Source: Picochlorum sp. 'celeri'
Lineage: Eukaryota > Chlorophyta > Trebouxiophyceae
Direction: 5' to 3'
DNA: 64,000 nucleotides
NCBI GenBank assembly: GCA_010909725.1
Contig: JAACMV010000024.1
Coordinates: 310,001 to 374,000, forward strand
The notes beneath the pieces were generated by a model. It did no database searches and was not told the DNA's origin. It saw only the letters and a program-made list of their open reading frames with translations. Position numbers and translations under genes: made by a program. This document shows, piece by piece, positions 9,607-22,576 of this stretch. The stretch's first letter is position 1. The number at the start of each line of letters is the position of its first letter.

Positions 9607-12600
9607 ATGAGTGGGAATGCAGTAGACAGCGTGCTTCAGAAGCTCAAACACCAACTGGTCGTTGGGGGTGACGCTCGTTCAACTCGTACCATGCATCACG
9701 CATCAGAGGGTGCTGAGGGCCAAGGTAACATGCCTACTACGCTGCATTTGGGTCATTCAGGCTTGAGTAAGGGTTATCGGAGGGACCATAAGCATATTGT
9801 GAGGTTTCTTGTCATGAAGATGAGTTGGAGGGGGCTGTACCGGAGAATCATGACGGTCACTCGAGACGTGGACAATTCTGTCCTCTTGGAGACATATCAT
9901 CCCGAAACTGGGGCTTTGACAAATTCATGGCCTCTGACTCAAGATGTGGTAGGCTTGTCGATAGGTGGTGAGCATCCCCATGAAGGTGGGATATTTATGT
10001 TGACTGTACGGAAGGGTAGTGGGACAAAAGAGGTGAAGTTTGCGTGCCAGGAACGAGCTGGTCTCGTGGAAGTATTGTATTCTGTCATGTATCGATACGT
10101 TAGTGTGGCTGGGAATGTGGCATTTGTTCCTCCATCTGAAGTCCTTCATGCCTACAAGATCTCGAAGAAGACACAGCAATGGAAGAAGGTTTTGCTTCGA
10201 ATGAGTGCGATCGGATTAGACCAGATTGATGATAGGACGAAAGAAGTGACGTGGAGATGGCGGTTCCTGCACGTGTCTAAACCAGGGATTCGGTTGCTTG
10301 GAAGGGGGAACACGTCCTGTCCCCCTGGTCATCAGGTGCTTGCTTTGTTTAGTGCTACTGGGAAGTCGCCTCGTATTTTCGCCTTCAAGAATAGACAAGA
10401 ATTTTGCTCCTCAGTTTCTAGTGTTGCTGTGAAATGCATGGGCATAGAGTTGGAGATTGACCATACAACGGAAGGGTTGGATCCAGAGGACTTGTTCACA
10501 GGACTTGCTACTGCAGAGAATGAAAAGGCCCTTGCCTCGGGAGAATCCCCATTATCCGAGTGGGATGTTCTAAAAGTGAAGCTGAAAGATGATGAATCTC
10601 TCATCTCTGGAAAAGATCATAAGGTCGCTCCTCGCCGATTGATACTCACCCGGCAGTCATTCATGGAGCGAAATTCAGACAATTATGATATTTGTGAATG
10701 GAGATCGCTGTCGTCGATAGCTTGTCTGATACGGTATGCACAAGATCCACAATGGATTGGAATCGAATGGGGAGACGGATCAGAAAGGGATGTGTTCATC
10801 ACAAAGGAGAGGGAAGCTCTCTTGACATCCCTCGTGTACACAGCCCAGCAGAGTGCAAAGCGGCCAATAGAAGTTTTGCCATTCACTGTTGGATCAGGGC
10901 ATCCTCTGATTCGTATGCATTATCATCCGGTTGGGTCTCCGGCTATTTTTCATGACACGGTCACGGAATTGATTTCCCTGCACATGCTTCAAGATGCATG
11001 CAACAAGTTCATCCAGTCGGGTGGCACTAATCTATCTTTGGAAGCTCTTGCCCTTGCTGCTCTGGAAGCTTCCCCTGATTGCCCGCTTGAGATGACACAA
11101 AATGATCATGAAGTTTCTACGATGGTCATCGGGCAACTTGAACAGCGAATTCTAGAATTCAATGCCAGTGTTCCGTACTTTGGCCTTGCTCGAGGTATGC
11201 CTTTTTATGTACATCTTCCTGGGGCGAGAATATTTCTTTACTAGTGTCATTTGTTTGTAGAGAGTGTCGTTGAGCACTATGTAGTTGATACACTTCTGAG
11301 TTTGCTTCCCAAACCGACGATAGGATATCATTCAGTAGGGGCCCTGACTCAAGATGAGGAAAGGTTGGTTCTGATGGCCCTACACGCTCTTCAAAGAGTC
11401 TCTAGTAGTAATTCAGCGAAATCGTATATACTTGGTCTTGGGGGATCATTTAAGAAGGTATATTACTGTCTTGGATGCAATAATGACCATGTTTCAGTTG
11501 AAGCAGCCTGTCTCATGTTGAGATTCTTCCTGGGAACAAACGATGCTAGTGTGCTCGGAGAGCCATCATGGTCGGAGAACTTTGCAAGCGATGCTGATCC
11601 AATGAAGCGTCATGAAGTACTAATGGCTTCTCGTATGGCAAAATCAGTATGCTTTATGACCGACTCTCGTTGCGCCTCGATTGTTGAGCCTTTGAAACTC
11701 AGGGCCATAGTTTCTCCTTTCCTTGGCAGTGTCATCATGGAAATTGTTGTCAGTGTTGCATGCTTTCCTGGAGCAGAAACTACAGATATGGCTACAAGAG
11801 AAACAATGATTGTGGAAGTTTCATCATTAGGAAGAACTTTGTTCAGTCTCTTTAGTGATGCTAGACTGCCTGTGTATGACGGGCTGGCGCTTGTGATGAG
11901 AACTTTGGCAGAAGGAGGATCCAAAGCTGCCGAACCAATGAGACAAGCTGCTCTACAAGAAGGTGCCGTTCTGACACATTTAAGGATCGCGATGTCAGCA
12001 GATCGAAACGATGATGATCGCATCACTAGCAGAGAACTTGTTTCTCTATGGTGTGATGGATACAAACCTGCAATGGAACTACTGAAACGAATTTTCCCAG
12101 CAGGCTTGACTGTTTATCTGGATAGAAACAGCAGAAAGACTAGAAATAATGCGGCTAGACCGGACTCAGGGGGTAATGGATATCATAGCAGAAATACTAG
12201 TGGAGGGGATATGTCGGCCATATACTTTGCCGGGAAAGGGCATCAGTTAGCTTTCCCATTTCTTCAGGGAGACTGGAGTGAGTTCTGGAGTCATGTTGAC
12301 AAGGATTACCATCATGCAGGCCTTATTTGGAATGAGACTTGTCGGAGTGAACTCAGGCAGTCTCTGAAGAATGAAGAGAGCATGCTGAAAGTGGGCAGGC
12401 AGAAAATGAGTGAGGAACATGCCCAGATCCCAGCATGGAATGCAGGGGATTTCAGTATCAGGTACTCTTCTCTCGTCCCTCACATTCAGGTTGGAAACGT
12501 GTATATTAAGTTGCTGGTTGAATCAAATGATGAAACAGTTCTCGAGTATATTCGAGATCCGAAAGGTTTTATTTCCTCTGCATACGTTGCCTTTCTGAGA

Positions 12601-15600
12601 TTAGATGACTCGTTCAGATCACAACACATCCAGCATACTACCTCTCGTCAGGAGTCTCAATGCTTATGCTTGAAAGCCATGTCAATGGTATACCGTCGAT
12701 ATACCTCCATTATTGGGCCCTTTGAGGAACTCACTCACATTCTTAGGATTATGGATACAACTGGAAACAGGAAGATGCGATATTATTGTATGGAGCTGAT
12801 TCATTCATTTATTTGCCCTGACCACGTGGATGATGATGATGAGATTCGTAGAATTGCAAAAGAAAATGCCATGAGATTGTCCCAGCATGAGGGTATTCCT
12901 CTCCTTTGTGATGCTGCAGCAACAATCCATGAAGTCGTGAGCTCCTCCAGCGGATCAAAGGACACGAAGTTGATTACCAGTGCATTTCAGGATATTGAGC
13001 CCAAGCTTTGGTTTTATGCGGGATATGATCTCCTAGATAAGGTTTCGATTGAGAATAAAGACGATCTGATGAAAACATTCAATATGAGAAAACAAGGACC
13101 AGTCACAAAGAAAGAGATCCGTTCGCTTTTCCGCAATGGGAGTATTGGAAACAGTACATACGTTTCTAGAATTGGAATGAAGTACCCAGCAGTTTTAGAA
13201 AGCATAAGGGAACTTCATTGGTGGTGTGCTGAAGGAGTCGCCCCTTTCTCAGAGAGGGATTTTTCCCTGACTGCTTTGGATGTGTTGACAGGAATATTCC
13301 AACTCTGTCCAGCAAAGGATCCGATCAGTGGAATTCAATTACTTCCATTACCTATATGCCATCGACAAATGTCTAAGAAAACTTGCGTCTCTAGAATCGC
13401 TCAGACGTTGCTCACAAATGACCCTGAGTTCGTCAATAAATCATGCAATTTGCTCTCAGTCTATACTAGTCAGAATAGTGACGCTATGAAAACCATCTAT
13501 CAGACAGGAATCTTCTTTTACATACTAGCGTACAGTGGTTCTGATCTCATTGAAGCTGGGAAGTTTTTGAGATTATCTCATTTGCAGCAAAAATTCATGC
13601 AATCGGATGGGATATCAGCAACCTGCTCGTTATCTCAGAACTCTATTTTGGGAGATTTGTTGCCAGGTATGTGACTTTGCAGATGTACTTCGTGTAGCTT
13701 GACAACATTGTTATTTTATTTTTCCACGATTGTACAGAATCTTTGCTTTTCATTCTTGAAAGCTATGGACATGAAGCGTTCGCTACTGCAATCACAGGAA
13801 ACTCTGAAAGTCCAGAAATTATTTGGACACATGAGATGCGCTGCCAGAAACTCATACCTCATCTATGGAATCACATAGGAGACTTTACCAGGCTGCTCAA
13901 AGAGTCTTGGTCAATTTCATATGATTATTACCCCTGTCCTCCGATTGTGTATGAAGAGATTCAGGAAGAAATATGGTGTCATAGATACTATTTGCGCCAC
14001 CTTTGCAATACTTCTCAGTATCCCAATTGGAACATAGTGGATCATGTCGAATTGTTGCAAGCTATATTAGGAGCGTGGAAAGCAGAACTTGCTAAAGTTG
14101 GAGTACAAGGTATGAGCCTGGCTGAAGCAGCGAAGGTGTTGGAATTGGACCCCTCAAGTAGCATAGATGAATCTGAGATGAAGAAGGCGTACCGGAGACT
14201 TGCCAAAAAGTATCACCCAGATCGCAATCCTGCTGGTAGGGAACATTTCCAGTTAGTTCATGATGCATATGTCAGGCTTCATTCTGCACGTGAAGAAATA
14301 TTGGGGCCTAGAGATTGGTGTATTCTGTTGTACCTCAAGGCTCAATGTCTGCTATACAGTGGCTATCCTGAGAGCCTTGCAGAGTTCAAATATGCAGGAT
14401 ACCCATATCTTATTGCATCGCTTTCTCTATCGAATGAGATGGATAATGAAGAGTATGCTCAGATTTTGTCTGGCAAATTCATTCCGATTCTGCAGTCTTC
14501 CTTGCATCTCTGCTGGTTGACCTGTGAGGTTTCTGAACTAAATGCAGAGGAGTTGATGAGATCAGACGGCATCAGAGTACTAGAGAGCATATTTTCAAGA
14601 TGTGTCTCCATCACATCCAGAGAGGCATCTTTGTCTGACCCTCAAATTTCCATAATGGTGAACATTTTGAAAACATTTGGTGCGATGGCCAAATTTGAGT
14701 CAGCCCGTCTGGATCTTGAGGAGAGGCACCAGTTGATGAAGGATGTCATCAGATGCTGCGAATTTACTCGAGCAACTAATGTCGTGGCATCTTCCTTACA
14801 ACTGATTGGAGAGATGACAAATTCTTTGAGAGCTAGAACAACTTTGATTCAAGAAAAGGCCGTGACAACTTTGATACCTTTACTGTTTGGATATGATTGT
14901 GCTAGTACCTTGGACAAGAAAGCATCTGAGAATCGGAGTGACAACAATTATGAATACTTGGGTAGTACTCAAAATGATGTTGTGAATACTCAGCAAGATC
15001 TTCACGAAATATCGTTGCTTGCATGTGAAGTGCTTGCAAAGTTGTTCTCCCAGGTGGAGGCACCTGATGATGAGACAGATGTCGTAGACCTAGGAAGGAG
15101 AGCTTTCCGAGCACTATTTACTCCTCCAGTAGCACAATATATATCTAGTAGTCATACGTTCTTGGGATATATAAACAATGACGTGCAGAATCATACAGTC
15201 ATATGGACTGAAGGGATGAAATCCCAACTGGATGAAACTCTTCAGTCTCTTGAAGAGATGGAGTCTCATGCATGCTTAGTGAATGCTGCTGACACTCAAT
15301 ATGCGAATCTAGTCGGGGAGACTTATATATCAGGAGTATACATTCGTCTCTTTTGCGCGCGCCCTTCAAAAGAAGGATTTAAGGAAGTAGAGTTCTGCAA
15401 AGATCTTGTTAAAGTCTTGCACACATTGGAGCATTTGGGAACCTCAGACTCTTGCACCATCACACCTGCTACAGATAGCTTAGAAAAGCCAGGAAATAAA
15501 ATTGAACGCAGACAAGACGAGTCTTGGGAATCGATGATTAGTAGGAATATTATATTATGCCTCAGGTCACTCCAGAGCCTCCTGATGTTGTCCCCCAAAC

Positions 15601-17419
15601 TACTGGGTCTCCTCTCTACTGTGGCGAGCATTGAGCCTATCGCATCGGTCTTGTTACAGGGATGTCTCTTCTGTCCTCCGGATCCATCTCTAGGAGAAGT
15701 ACAAGCAATCAATCATACTGCTGGCCCTGCATTTGTTCAGCCATGCGATATGCTGAATGCCACAGAAGTTAGCATCGCTGTCTTGGTGACTCTGTCATCC
15801 AATGCAAAATGCCTCACAGCGATAGCCCAGCCGAACATTCCACTGATGCTCAGTTTTGTTATCGATGCTCCTCCCAATATGCGAATCCTGAAGGATGCGT
15901 GTGAATGTCTGTTCAATATGGCAGAGAAAGATGCCTTTTCAAGTTTTGTTTCAGAAGGAGGACTCTTGTACCTGTTAAAATTTGCACTTGGGGATATTCC
16001 TGAGGGGCTCGAACCAACAAAAGCATCGCAGTTGGTTGAACTAAAGCAATCATGTCTTCATTCAGTAATCAAATCAGCTTCCAACGGGTTGCATGGGCAA
16101 AAGGTTATTATTCTGCTGGAGAGACTCCTGCCTAAAGGCCTGGTTGCCCAGCTTATGGTATGTTCAGATATCAGGATATCCATGTGATAAGCTCCCTATA
16201 TTTTCACCTTCTTTTGGTTTATTGCAGGATGATGAAATAAACGCCGCCTACGAAGCGTTAATGTCTTCAAGGAAGACACCAGAAGTCATCTGGAACCCTG
16301 GTATGCTTCATGACTTGCAAGGCACTTTGGTTGATCTCTGTCAACAGGCCCGGCTAGATCAGCAGCGTGACCTAATATCCGGATCAACAAAGAAAGCGTC
16401 AGGATGGTTTATTCCAAAAGAATTCATGATCAGATATGATGCCTTGGAGGGCCACACCGAGGTAGATGGGGTATTCATCGATTTGCTGTTACAAAACCCT
16501 GGTTATCCCATAAGGTATGATCATATTCTTTTTTTGAGGTTTATTCACCGCATCTTATTATCATACCAACAAATATCCATGCAGAAATCCCAGAAGTCTT
16601 CTAGATGCATCGTTGAAGGCCTTTATTGATGAAAGCCAAGATTTGCAGCCCAAGGAAGACTTTGGATTGCCGGACTCTGCTCTTGTAGATGTCATCTTGC
16701 TCCTTTTGAGCACCCATCCTTCATTAGCGGACTATGCGGTGTCATCGGGTCATCTAACAACCATTTTTACCTTGATGAAAGATGTCTCCTTACAGAAGTC
16801 TGCAAGAGCCGTGAAGTACCTCAGAATAGCCCATGCAATCTCCATCAGCAGCATGTCATCAGAAGCAATGGCTAGAGCCCACCCTCCAGTCTTACATTCT
16901 TTAATGAAAGCACTAGAGGGAACTGAGTCGACGATGCAAATTCTATCCCTCGAGATTATAAAACGTGCCATGGGACCAACACAGAAAGCAAGAGATATTC
17001 TCATCAGATCAGGCCTTGAGCTGAATCTGTTACCTGCCTTGCTGAACATTTTGAATTGGAAGGAAAGCCAGTCTACGGAAAAAAGCGATACAATAAATAT
17101 GATGCGCTTCTTATGTGTCGAGATCATCCGACTAATGGAACTCGAAGGCCCTAATCAAGGTGCTGTAACATCAGCTGTGGCAGCCTCTCCTATTTGGGCT
17201 GCATATAAGGATCAGCGCCATGACATGTTCCTGCCATCTGGCGCAAATCAATCCAATAGTTTGATAGGAATGCTTGAGGGATCACAGCCTTACATGCTCG
17301 CAGCTGGTGAGAGCAATAATACTGAGGAAGAGGTACTTGGAGATGACTTGATCCAAGAGGTGATGAAGCAAGCTACAGAGAGCACAGCAGCAAAGGATGA
17401 GGATACTCAAGACCTTTGA
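9607..17419 (+). CDS. GRV2: GRV2/RME-8 (DNAJC13) endosomal J-domain protein, five exons
   Basis: Joining 9607-11194, 11261-13666, 13738-16157, 16228-16514 and 16585-17419 gives one 2511-aa protein. The four introns (66, 71, 70, 70 nt) all begin GTATG and end AG, and every junction keeps frame. Length matches plant GRV2 (about 2500 aa). The J domain is at about 1455-1520 with H-P-D in K-Y-H-P-D-R-N. The four IWN-type repeats that define RME-8 are visible: L-I-W-N-E-T (exon 2), I-I-W-T-H-E and V-I-W-T-E-G (exon 3), V-I-W-N-P-G (exon 4). RME-8/GRV2 recruits Hsc70 to endosomes for clathrin removal and vacuolar/retromer sorting. It is convergent with the next gene across 145 bp. Confidence 0.95.
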
Positions 17420-17564
17420 ACAAATTGAGACCAGTGTTTGGCACTCATATGGAAAAGATCGTTGTTCAAGACAGTTCACTCCCATAAACAGAAGTGTCAC
17501 GAACTAGAGTTACAGGAATGTGCTGCCAACCAATTGTCAATAATACTGCCAAGATCATGCCCAG
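17420..17564. other. Convergent 3' intergenic spacer
   Basis: 145 bp between the GRV2 stop and the gamma-tubulin complex protein stop. Nothing is recognisable except presumed 3' UTRs. Confidence 0.5.
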
Positions 17565-20500
17565 CTACATAGTCTGTAACATGTCGTATAAAACTTTTTC
17601 TTCTTCGCTCACAGGGACAGGGACCTCTGACTTGTTCCTTTTTAATCTCTCTACCTGATCATAATAGGCCGTTATGTGATGCTTTAATTGTCGCCACATG
17701 TCATTGTCTGAGATTACGTCTTCCAGCCCTTTCATCTCCCGCATCTGTCCCTCAATCAGATTTCTCACATCAAGAATTGTCGTCAGCATGCTATTAATTG
17801 CCTGGTTGATGTCTGGGGCATTGCAGCAGGACAAGATGCGACGTGCAGCATCATAAATATATTGTCTGTGAATGTCAATCATATCATGAATTGTTTCAGG
17901 TCGTTCATCCGAAGTAGACTTGTGATCGAAAGCATGTTGTACCCGCTTCCAAGATGCCCCGCTACAGCAGTCCTTGTACATCTGAGAAATAGAATCAAGG
18001 TTACGGTGGCTCTCAAACAGGAACGAATGTATCACTCTCAATCTACTCTTCCAAACAAGATATTCTGGTTCTGTATGCACTGATCTACGAATCAGATCAC
18101 GAGGAGATACTAATCTGCGCAGAGCCTTGAGAGAAAAAAGAACTCTACTGATTCTCAGATTCATATTGAAAACAGCAGCATATGCAGTTAACGTTTCATC
18201 AGAAAATATGGCACCCATCGGCCATGGAGGTTCGAATGATACGTATATGCAATCGTACGCATTTAATCCTGAAGGAGGAATCAATACAGGAGCCATCGCA
18301 CTATAGTATGGTGCTTTGATCCGAATGGCATCAGAATACTCCATACCAACACCAAATGCTTCTTGCACGTTGGTGAGAGCATTCTCACCAGGCAACAAGT
18401 TTATTCTGAGGTACTCTGCAAAATCAGAAGTTCGTAAACTCGAAATTGTCGATGCTTCAAACAAGATACTTTTCGCCTGATGCAATGAGAGAGGCTCCAG
18501 CGAGAATACAAGTGGCTCTAGGGCCTGAACAAATTCAGATAGAAAATCCCCTGCAAATCCCAGAAATACCTGCCTCGCAAATTCAACAGCCGTGAAAATG
18601 TCCAAATAGTCAATGAAAAGACTTGTACACGCTCTGGATACCATAGAGGCCTGTATTAGCAGAAGATCTTCTATAGAGGTCTCAAGGAGCATGGATAAAG
18701 GCAAACTAGAATTCAAAAGCACTCTCTCACATGCAGTCTCCTTTGATTTTACCGAAGCTTTCCAGGGCTGCTTCCTTCTGCTATTTACTAATGTACTCTT
18801 TCTTTGCATTAAATTTCGCAACCACTGCTGAACAATACGCTGCTTTGATGTTGAGATTGAACCATTCCTATCCTCCACTCTCTCTGACCCAACCATCAGA
18901 GAGCCATCTACTGCGCACTCAACATTGCCATTCAAGAAATCAAACTCTTTGCCAATATTTTGCATCTCGAACCAGTGTTTTGGATCGCATGTCTCATCGA
19001 ACGGTACACCAGGATGCAAGTCCTCCCTCATCTGTCCCAGTGAGATTGCCACATCATCTACCCCATCAATCTTTAGTGAGACATAATACAGGAGGCGTAG
19101 TTGGGTTCCTGCGACCGCAAGAGCTCTCTTTGACTCATTTGATAAGAAATTAGGTATATCGGATGGGCCCACGTGGCTAATCCATGCATCAGACTTTGAA
19201 ACTTTAGTACCTCCATTGTAACTTGGGGCATACAAAACATATTCATTGCTTAATGGCCCTGTGTAGGAAGACTCTCCGTCCAAGTCACGGACTCCAAATG
19301 CCCATTTATATATCACGGACAAGTATGGAGCAAAAGCACCCAAAAGAAGTCGTTTTGCCAATGCTGCATGATCACCTTCCATCGAAAGACTCTTGTCATA
19401 AATGTATTCTAGCAGGCGACACCCAGAGGGCAGTGATGTGGCCCCCTCATCATTCCCATCGAGTTCTAAAAACTCAAAAAGACGAGCAAGAACTGACTGG
19501 ACTCGAGAAGTCGCATGAGATAACTGCAGAACAGACAGGCCCAGCCCACAAAATTCTCCACCCTGGGCATCTGTTTCCTCAGGAAGAGCAATGATAGGGT
19601 CCTCAAAATCAAAAAATGATCCTCTTATTGGCATTGATTTGTTATTTTTGATATCACATTGCCCTTGAAACCCTGTTGATTTCATTCCCATTGGTTGCAC
19701 CCAATTATCTGCCCCAGACCACTCAATCTGAACCAACTCTCTGTCAATGTCATGCAAAATATCTTTTAGGGTATTTGCAAAAGCATATGTGATTGGATCA
19801 AGTGTCTCCTGAGCTAGGGTCGTGTGGATATACGACTCGATAGACACCCTACAGGTCGCAGAGCGTTCAAACGATGACAACATCCCTGCTATCGAAGGCC
19901 GGGCTAGAGCCTCTGGCATTGCCAGTCTCCCTCGTAACTTTGCCAACGATGCCCGGATACCATAAAGAGCAAGGAGAGCTTCTCTACTTATCCTCGATTC
20001 CTCGCCACTCCACAGACTCTCATTCTTTTGCTGCACAGATACCTCCGGGACAAAGCTGTTCAGATTCTGCTTCTCAATACCCCTCTCTACTGCGCCAGGC
20101 CGCCCACCATTGCGATATAACGCATCATATTTCGTCTCCAGTTTTTCAAACGATGTCATTTTTCCCGGAGAGTGATCAATAAACAAAGAGCCAATTGACA
20201 CCTTTACAGGGGACTTTGATGGATGCCAAGAGAAGGAATCCTTTTGTTCTCCATTCACCGAACTATTTCCTCTACAGATATCAATATCGCGATGCGTGAC
20301 TCGTCTCTTCTTCTGATCCACAAACCATCCAAGGGCAGGAGGCCCCTCCATATCAAGCCCATCACCACTTCCACCAGTACAAACTCCTGGAATACACTCT
20401 GGGCTCGGTTCGTCCTCAACGAACAAACCCCTATTCATTTGCATTCGACACGATTGATGATCACTTTCCTGCACACCAGGATGCGACACACCATGCAACT

Positions 20501-20984
20501 CATTCTCCTCATCCTCTCCAGCAGTAATCCTTGTCCCCTCCAGATATCTCAAAAACTCCACCACGCGCTCTCCTTCTGTACACACAAAGCCAGTTTGCTG
20601 CACATCATTGACTGTACCAAACCCTGCTGGGAAAAGAAGGTCACAACGCCCTGATTCCCTGTTCAAACTAGACTCAGACTGACGCTTCACTGACAAACGC
20701 TGCTCCAATTCCCAGACCCGTCCCGAAAGGGCTCTATCCTTGATCTTTTTATTAACACTGTCCAAACCATAGATATCTCGTCCATCAACCCCATCAGCGG
20801 GACTTGGCAGTTGTTCGTTCAATCCCAACAAACAAGAAAACGCAATATCTTTGTACAGACGGTACAGCGCATCCCTCGTTCTTGATCCAATATACCCTTC
20901 ATCAGTATTTCCACCATCTTCTGTAGCAAGATGGTAGCATAACGCGGATACCAGGTGAGGGATGCCCAACAACGACTCGGTCAT
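17565..20984 (-). CDS. Gamma-tubulin complex component (GCP5/GCP6-like)
   Basis: 1139 aa, ATG at 20984, single exon. The N-terminal 450 residues are mostly low-complexity linker. From about 490 a GRIP1-like region contains G-P-L-S-N-E-Y-V and then D-I-P-N-F-L with a helical A-G-T-Q-L-R-L-L-Y stretch. The C-terminal third matches GRIP2: Y-D-C-I-Y-V-S-F-E-P-P-W-P-M-G, then A-V-F-N-M-N-L-R-I-S-R-V-L-F-S-L. The insert between the two halves (about 150 residues) and total length fit GCP5 or GCP6 better than GCP2-4; I cannot separate the two. It would act in the gamma-tubulin ring complex, nucleating microtubules. It lies 68 bp from the PP2C gene on the same strand. Confidence 0.75.
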   Translation of the reverse strand: MTESLLGIPHLVSALCYHLATEDGGNTDEGYIGSRTRDALYRLYKDIAFSCLLGLNEQLPSPADGVDGRDIYGLDSVNKKIKDRALSGRVWELEQRLSVKRQSESSLNRESGRCDLLFPAGFGTVNDVQQTGFVCTEGERVVEFLRYLEGTRITAGEDEENELHGVSHPGVQESDHQSCRMQMNRGLFVEDEPSPECIPGVCTGGSGDGLDMEGPPALGWFVDQKKRRVTHRDIDICRGNSSVNGEQKDSFSWHPSKSPVKVSIGSLFIDHSPGKMTSFEKLETKYDALYRNGGRPGAVERGIEKQNLNSFVPEVSVQQKNESLWSGEESRISREALLALYGIRASLAKLRGRLAMPEALARPSIAGMLSSFERSATCRVSIESYIHTTLAQETLDPITYAFANTLKDILHDIDRELVQIEWSGADNWVQPMGMKSTGFQGQCDIKNNKSMPIRGSFFDFEDPIIALPEETDAQGGEFCGLGLSVLQLSHATSRVQSVLARLFEFLELDGNDEGATSLPSGCRLLEYIYDKSLSMEGDHAALAKRLLLGAFAPYLSVIYKWAFGVRDLDGESSYTGPLSNEYVLYAPSYNGGTKVSKSDAWISHVGPSDIPNFLSNESKRALAVAGTQLRLLYYVSLKIDGVDDVAISLGQMREDLHPGVPFDETCDPKHWFEMQNIGKEFDFLNGNVECAVDGSLMVGSERVEDRNGSISTSKQRIVQQWLRNLMQRKSTLVNSRRKQPWKASVKSKETACERVLLNSSLPLSMLLETSIEDLLLIQASMVSRACTSLFIDYLDIFTAVEFARQVFLGFAGDFLSEFVQALEPLVFSLEPLSLHQAKSILFEASTISSLRTSDFAEYLRINLLPGENALTNVQEAFGVGMEYSDAIRIKAPYYSAMAPVLIPPSGLNAYDCIYVSFEPPWPMGAIFSDETLTAYAAVFNMNLRISRVLFSLKALRRLVSPRDLIRRSVHTEPEYLVWKSRLRVIHSFLFESHRNLDSISQMYKDCCSGASWKRVQHAFDHKSTSDERPETIHDMIDIHRQYIYDAARRILSCCNAPDINQAINSMLTTILDVRNLIEGQMREMKGLEDVISDNDMWRQLKHHITAYYDQVERLKRNKSEVPVPVSEEEKVLYDMLQTM

Positions 20985-21052
20985 TGATTTGACTTTTCAC
21001 ACACAAATTTCATGATTTGAAGCTACATTACAATTCAAAGATACATTTAATA

Positions 21053-22114
21053 CTATTGTTGCAGTGTTCGACTGGTTAAATTCAATCTAGAGGCCCGTGC
21101 TCGAGGGATTGCTGGTAACGAGCGAAATTGGAAAAACAAGACTGTGACATTATCTCCGGGGGTGCCAGCATGCAACACGTCCCTCTGGCGTGATAGCGCC
21201 GCATCAACAAGCCACGATGCACAGTGCATACATGCGTCGGTGAAATCTCCAGAGTCTTCGAGCGTTTCTGCTTGGGTGGCAGGATCAGATGTGACCTGGC
21301 GAAGTTGCCGTCTCACATCCGTGATGACGGATGATTCTGGGGTGTAATAATCCCATACACCATCCGTGGCAGCCACCATGAACTCGTCTAATTCATCGAG
21401 TTGTTTTTTCTTCACATCTGGGGTGCAAAAGAGAGGACCATGCACCATAGTATAGCCATCATCAGGAGAACGCCACTTGAGTGGAGGGCCTAGATCATAA
21501 TCTCCTAGGGTTCTACATACATTGATATCACTTCCACCGATGTGATCAGAGAAGCATGAGACGCCAGCTGCTTCAAACCGTCGTTTTTCAGACTCCACAG
21601 GCGGATTGTGGGATTCCGTGAGCCCTTGGGCACCTCCACGAACAGACAGAACAGCCTTGCAGTCCCCTACATTGCTCGTGTACAACATACCGGTCTCTAA
21701 TACTATCAGAGCAATCAACATGGTGGTCCCACCTGTCATGCGATCATTCTTAACGTGGGATTCGAATGCTAATTTGTCCAACTCATACATGCAGTCACGC
21801 AAGCCCTGTTGAATTGCAGAGTCAACAGTCTCCTCTCCATGACTACCTGGGATGATTCTACGCTGTATTATAGGTATTAGAACGCTAGGCAAATTCGCCA
21901 CACACATCTCGGAGATCTCGTGTCCATGGTGTCCATCCAACACAGCCCCAACTGTGCACCTGTACTGTGCACCCAAACCTCTCACATAGAACGAAAAGGC
22001 ATTCCATCGGTCATCTTGGGTTTTCCTCCCACCGTAGGAGCATCCCACACCCATGCTAATACCCCTATGAAGAGGAACATCGTCACTCTCGTGCGTAGAT
22101 TCTGTTGCAGACAT
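21053..22114 (-). CDS. PP2C-type protein phosphatase
   Basis: 353 aa from ATG at 22114. The frame is open to a GTG at 22159, but the first ATG gives the natural PP2C start. Motifs in order: C-S-Y-G-G-R-K-T-Q-D-D-R near the N-terminus, D-G-H-H-G-H-E (metal-binding Asp/Gly), G-G-T-T-M, N-V-G-D-C-K, A-T-D-G-V-W-D and the closing G-D-N-V-T-V. All Mg/Mn-coordinating acids are present, so it should be an active Ser/Thr phosphatase. No transmembrane segment or transit peptide is evident. It sits downstream of the TKL kinase on the same strand; a functional link is only a guess. Confidence 0.92.
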   Translation of the reverse strand: MSATESTHESDDVPLHRGISMGVGCSYGGRKTQDDRWNAFSFYVRGLGAQYRCTVGAVLDGHHGHEISEMCVANLPSVLIPIIQRRIIPGSHGEETVDSAIQQGLRDCMYELDKLAFESHVKNDRMTGGTTMLIALIVLETGMLYTSNVGDCKAVLSVRGGAQGLTESHNPPVESEKRRFEAAGVSCFSDHIGGSDINVCRTLGDYDLGPPLKWRSPDDGYTMVHGPLFCTPDVKKKQLDELDEFMVAATDGVWDYYTPESSVITDVRRQLRQVTSDPATQAETLEDSGDFTDACMHCASWLVDAALSRQRDVLHAGTPGDNVTVLFFQFRSLPAIPRARASRLNLTSRTLQQ

Positions 22115-22576
22115 TTTCCAGGTGGGAGGCGATATACTACCAGGCTCTGAGTAGACCACTTATGGCGACAGATCACCAATACATTGTTTGATCGTGCATA
22201 TATATGTGCATAAATAGTCAATTAATGGGTCAAATGATTGTTTCTATCAAATACCACGTGTATCAAACAGTCATGATCCTTGTATCCGGTGAAACCATAA
22301 TCATGGCATCTTTCTATACAGATGATTCGACATCGACCACTATGTATTTATTTTCAAACTGATTTTGGTCTGACATGTGGAGCAGGACTCGGGCACATTC
22401 GATGTGAGATCAGGGGCCCTGATTCAGGGCTGTTGTTATAACGCTTCCAGAGATGTATAAAAAATCTGCTGTACAGCACTCTACATGTATGTAGAGGCCA
22501 GATCTGTTGCGGCGGAAATTGACTTGCATCAGACGTAAAAGACACGAAAAAAATAAAAGATATTTGGACATTCAGT
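22115..22576. other. PP2C promoter / kinase 3' region; no gene seen
   Basis: About 460 bp, AT-rich. A CACGTG core (ABRE/G-box type) lies at about 22255. No coding frame is believable. Confidence 0.4.

Noticed and set aside
18220..18250. GGTTCGAAT, resembling a tRNA B box
   Set aside because: Lies inside the gamma-tubulin complex gene with no matching A box or cloverleaf.
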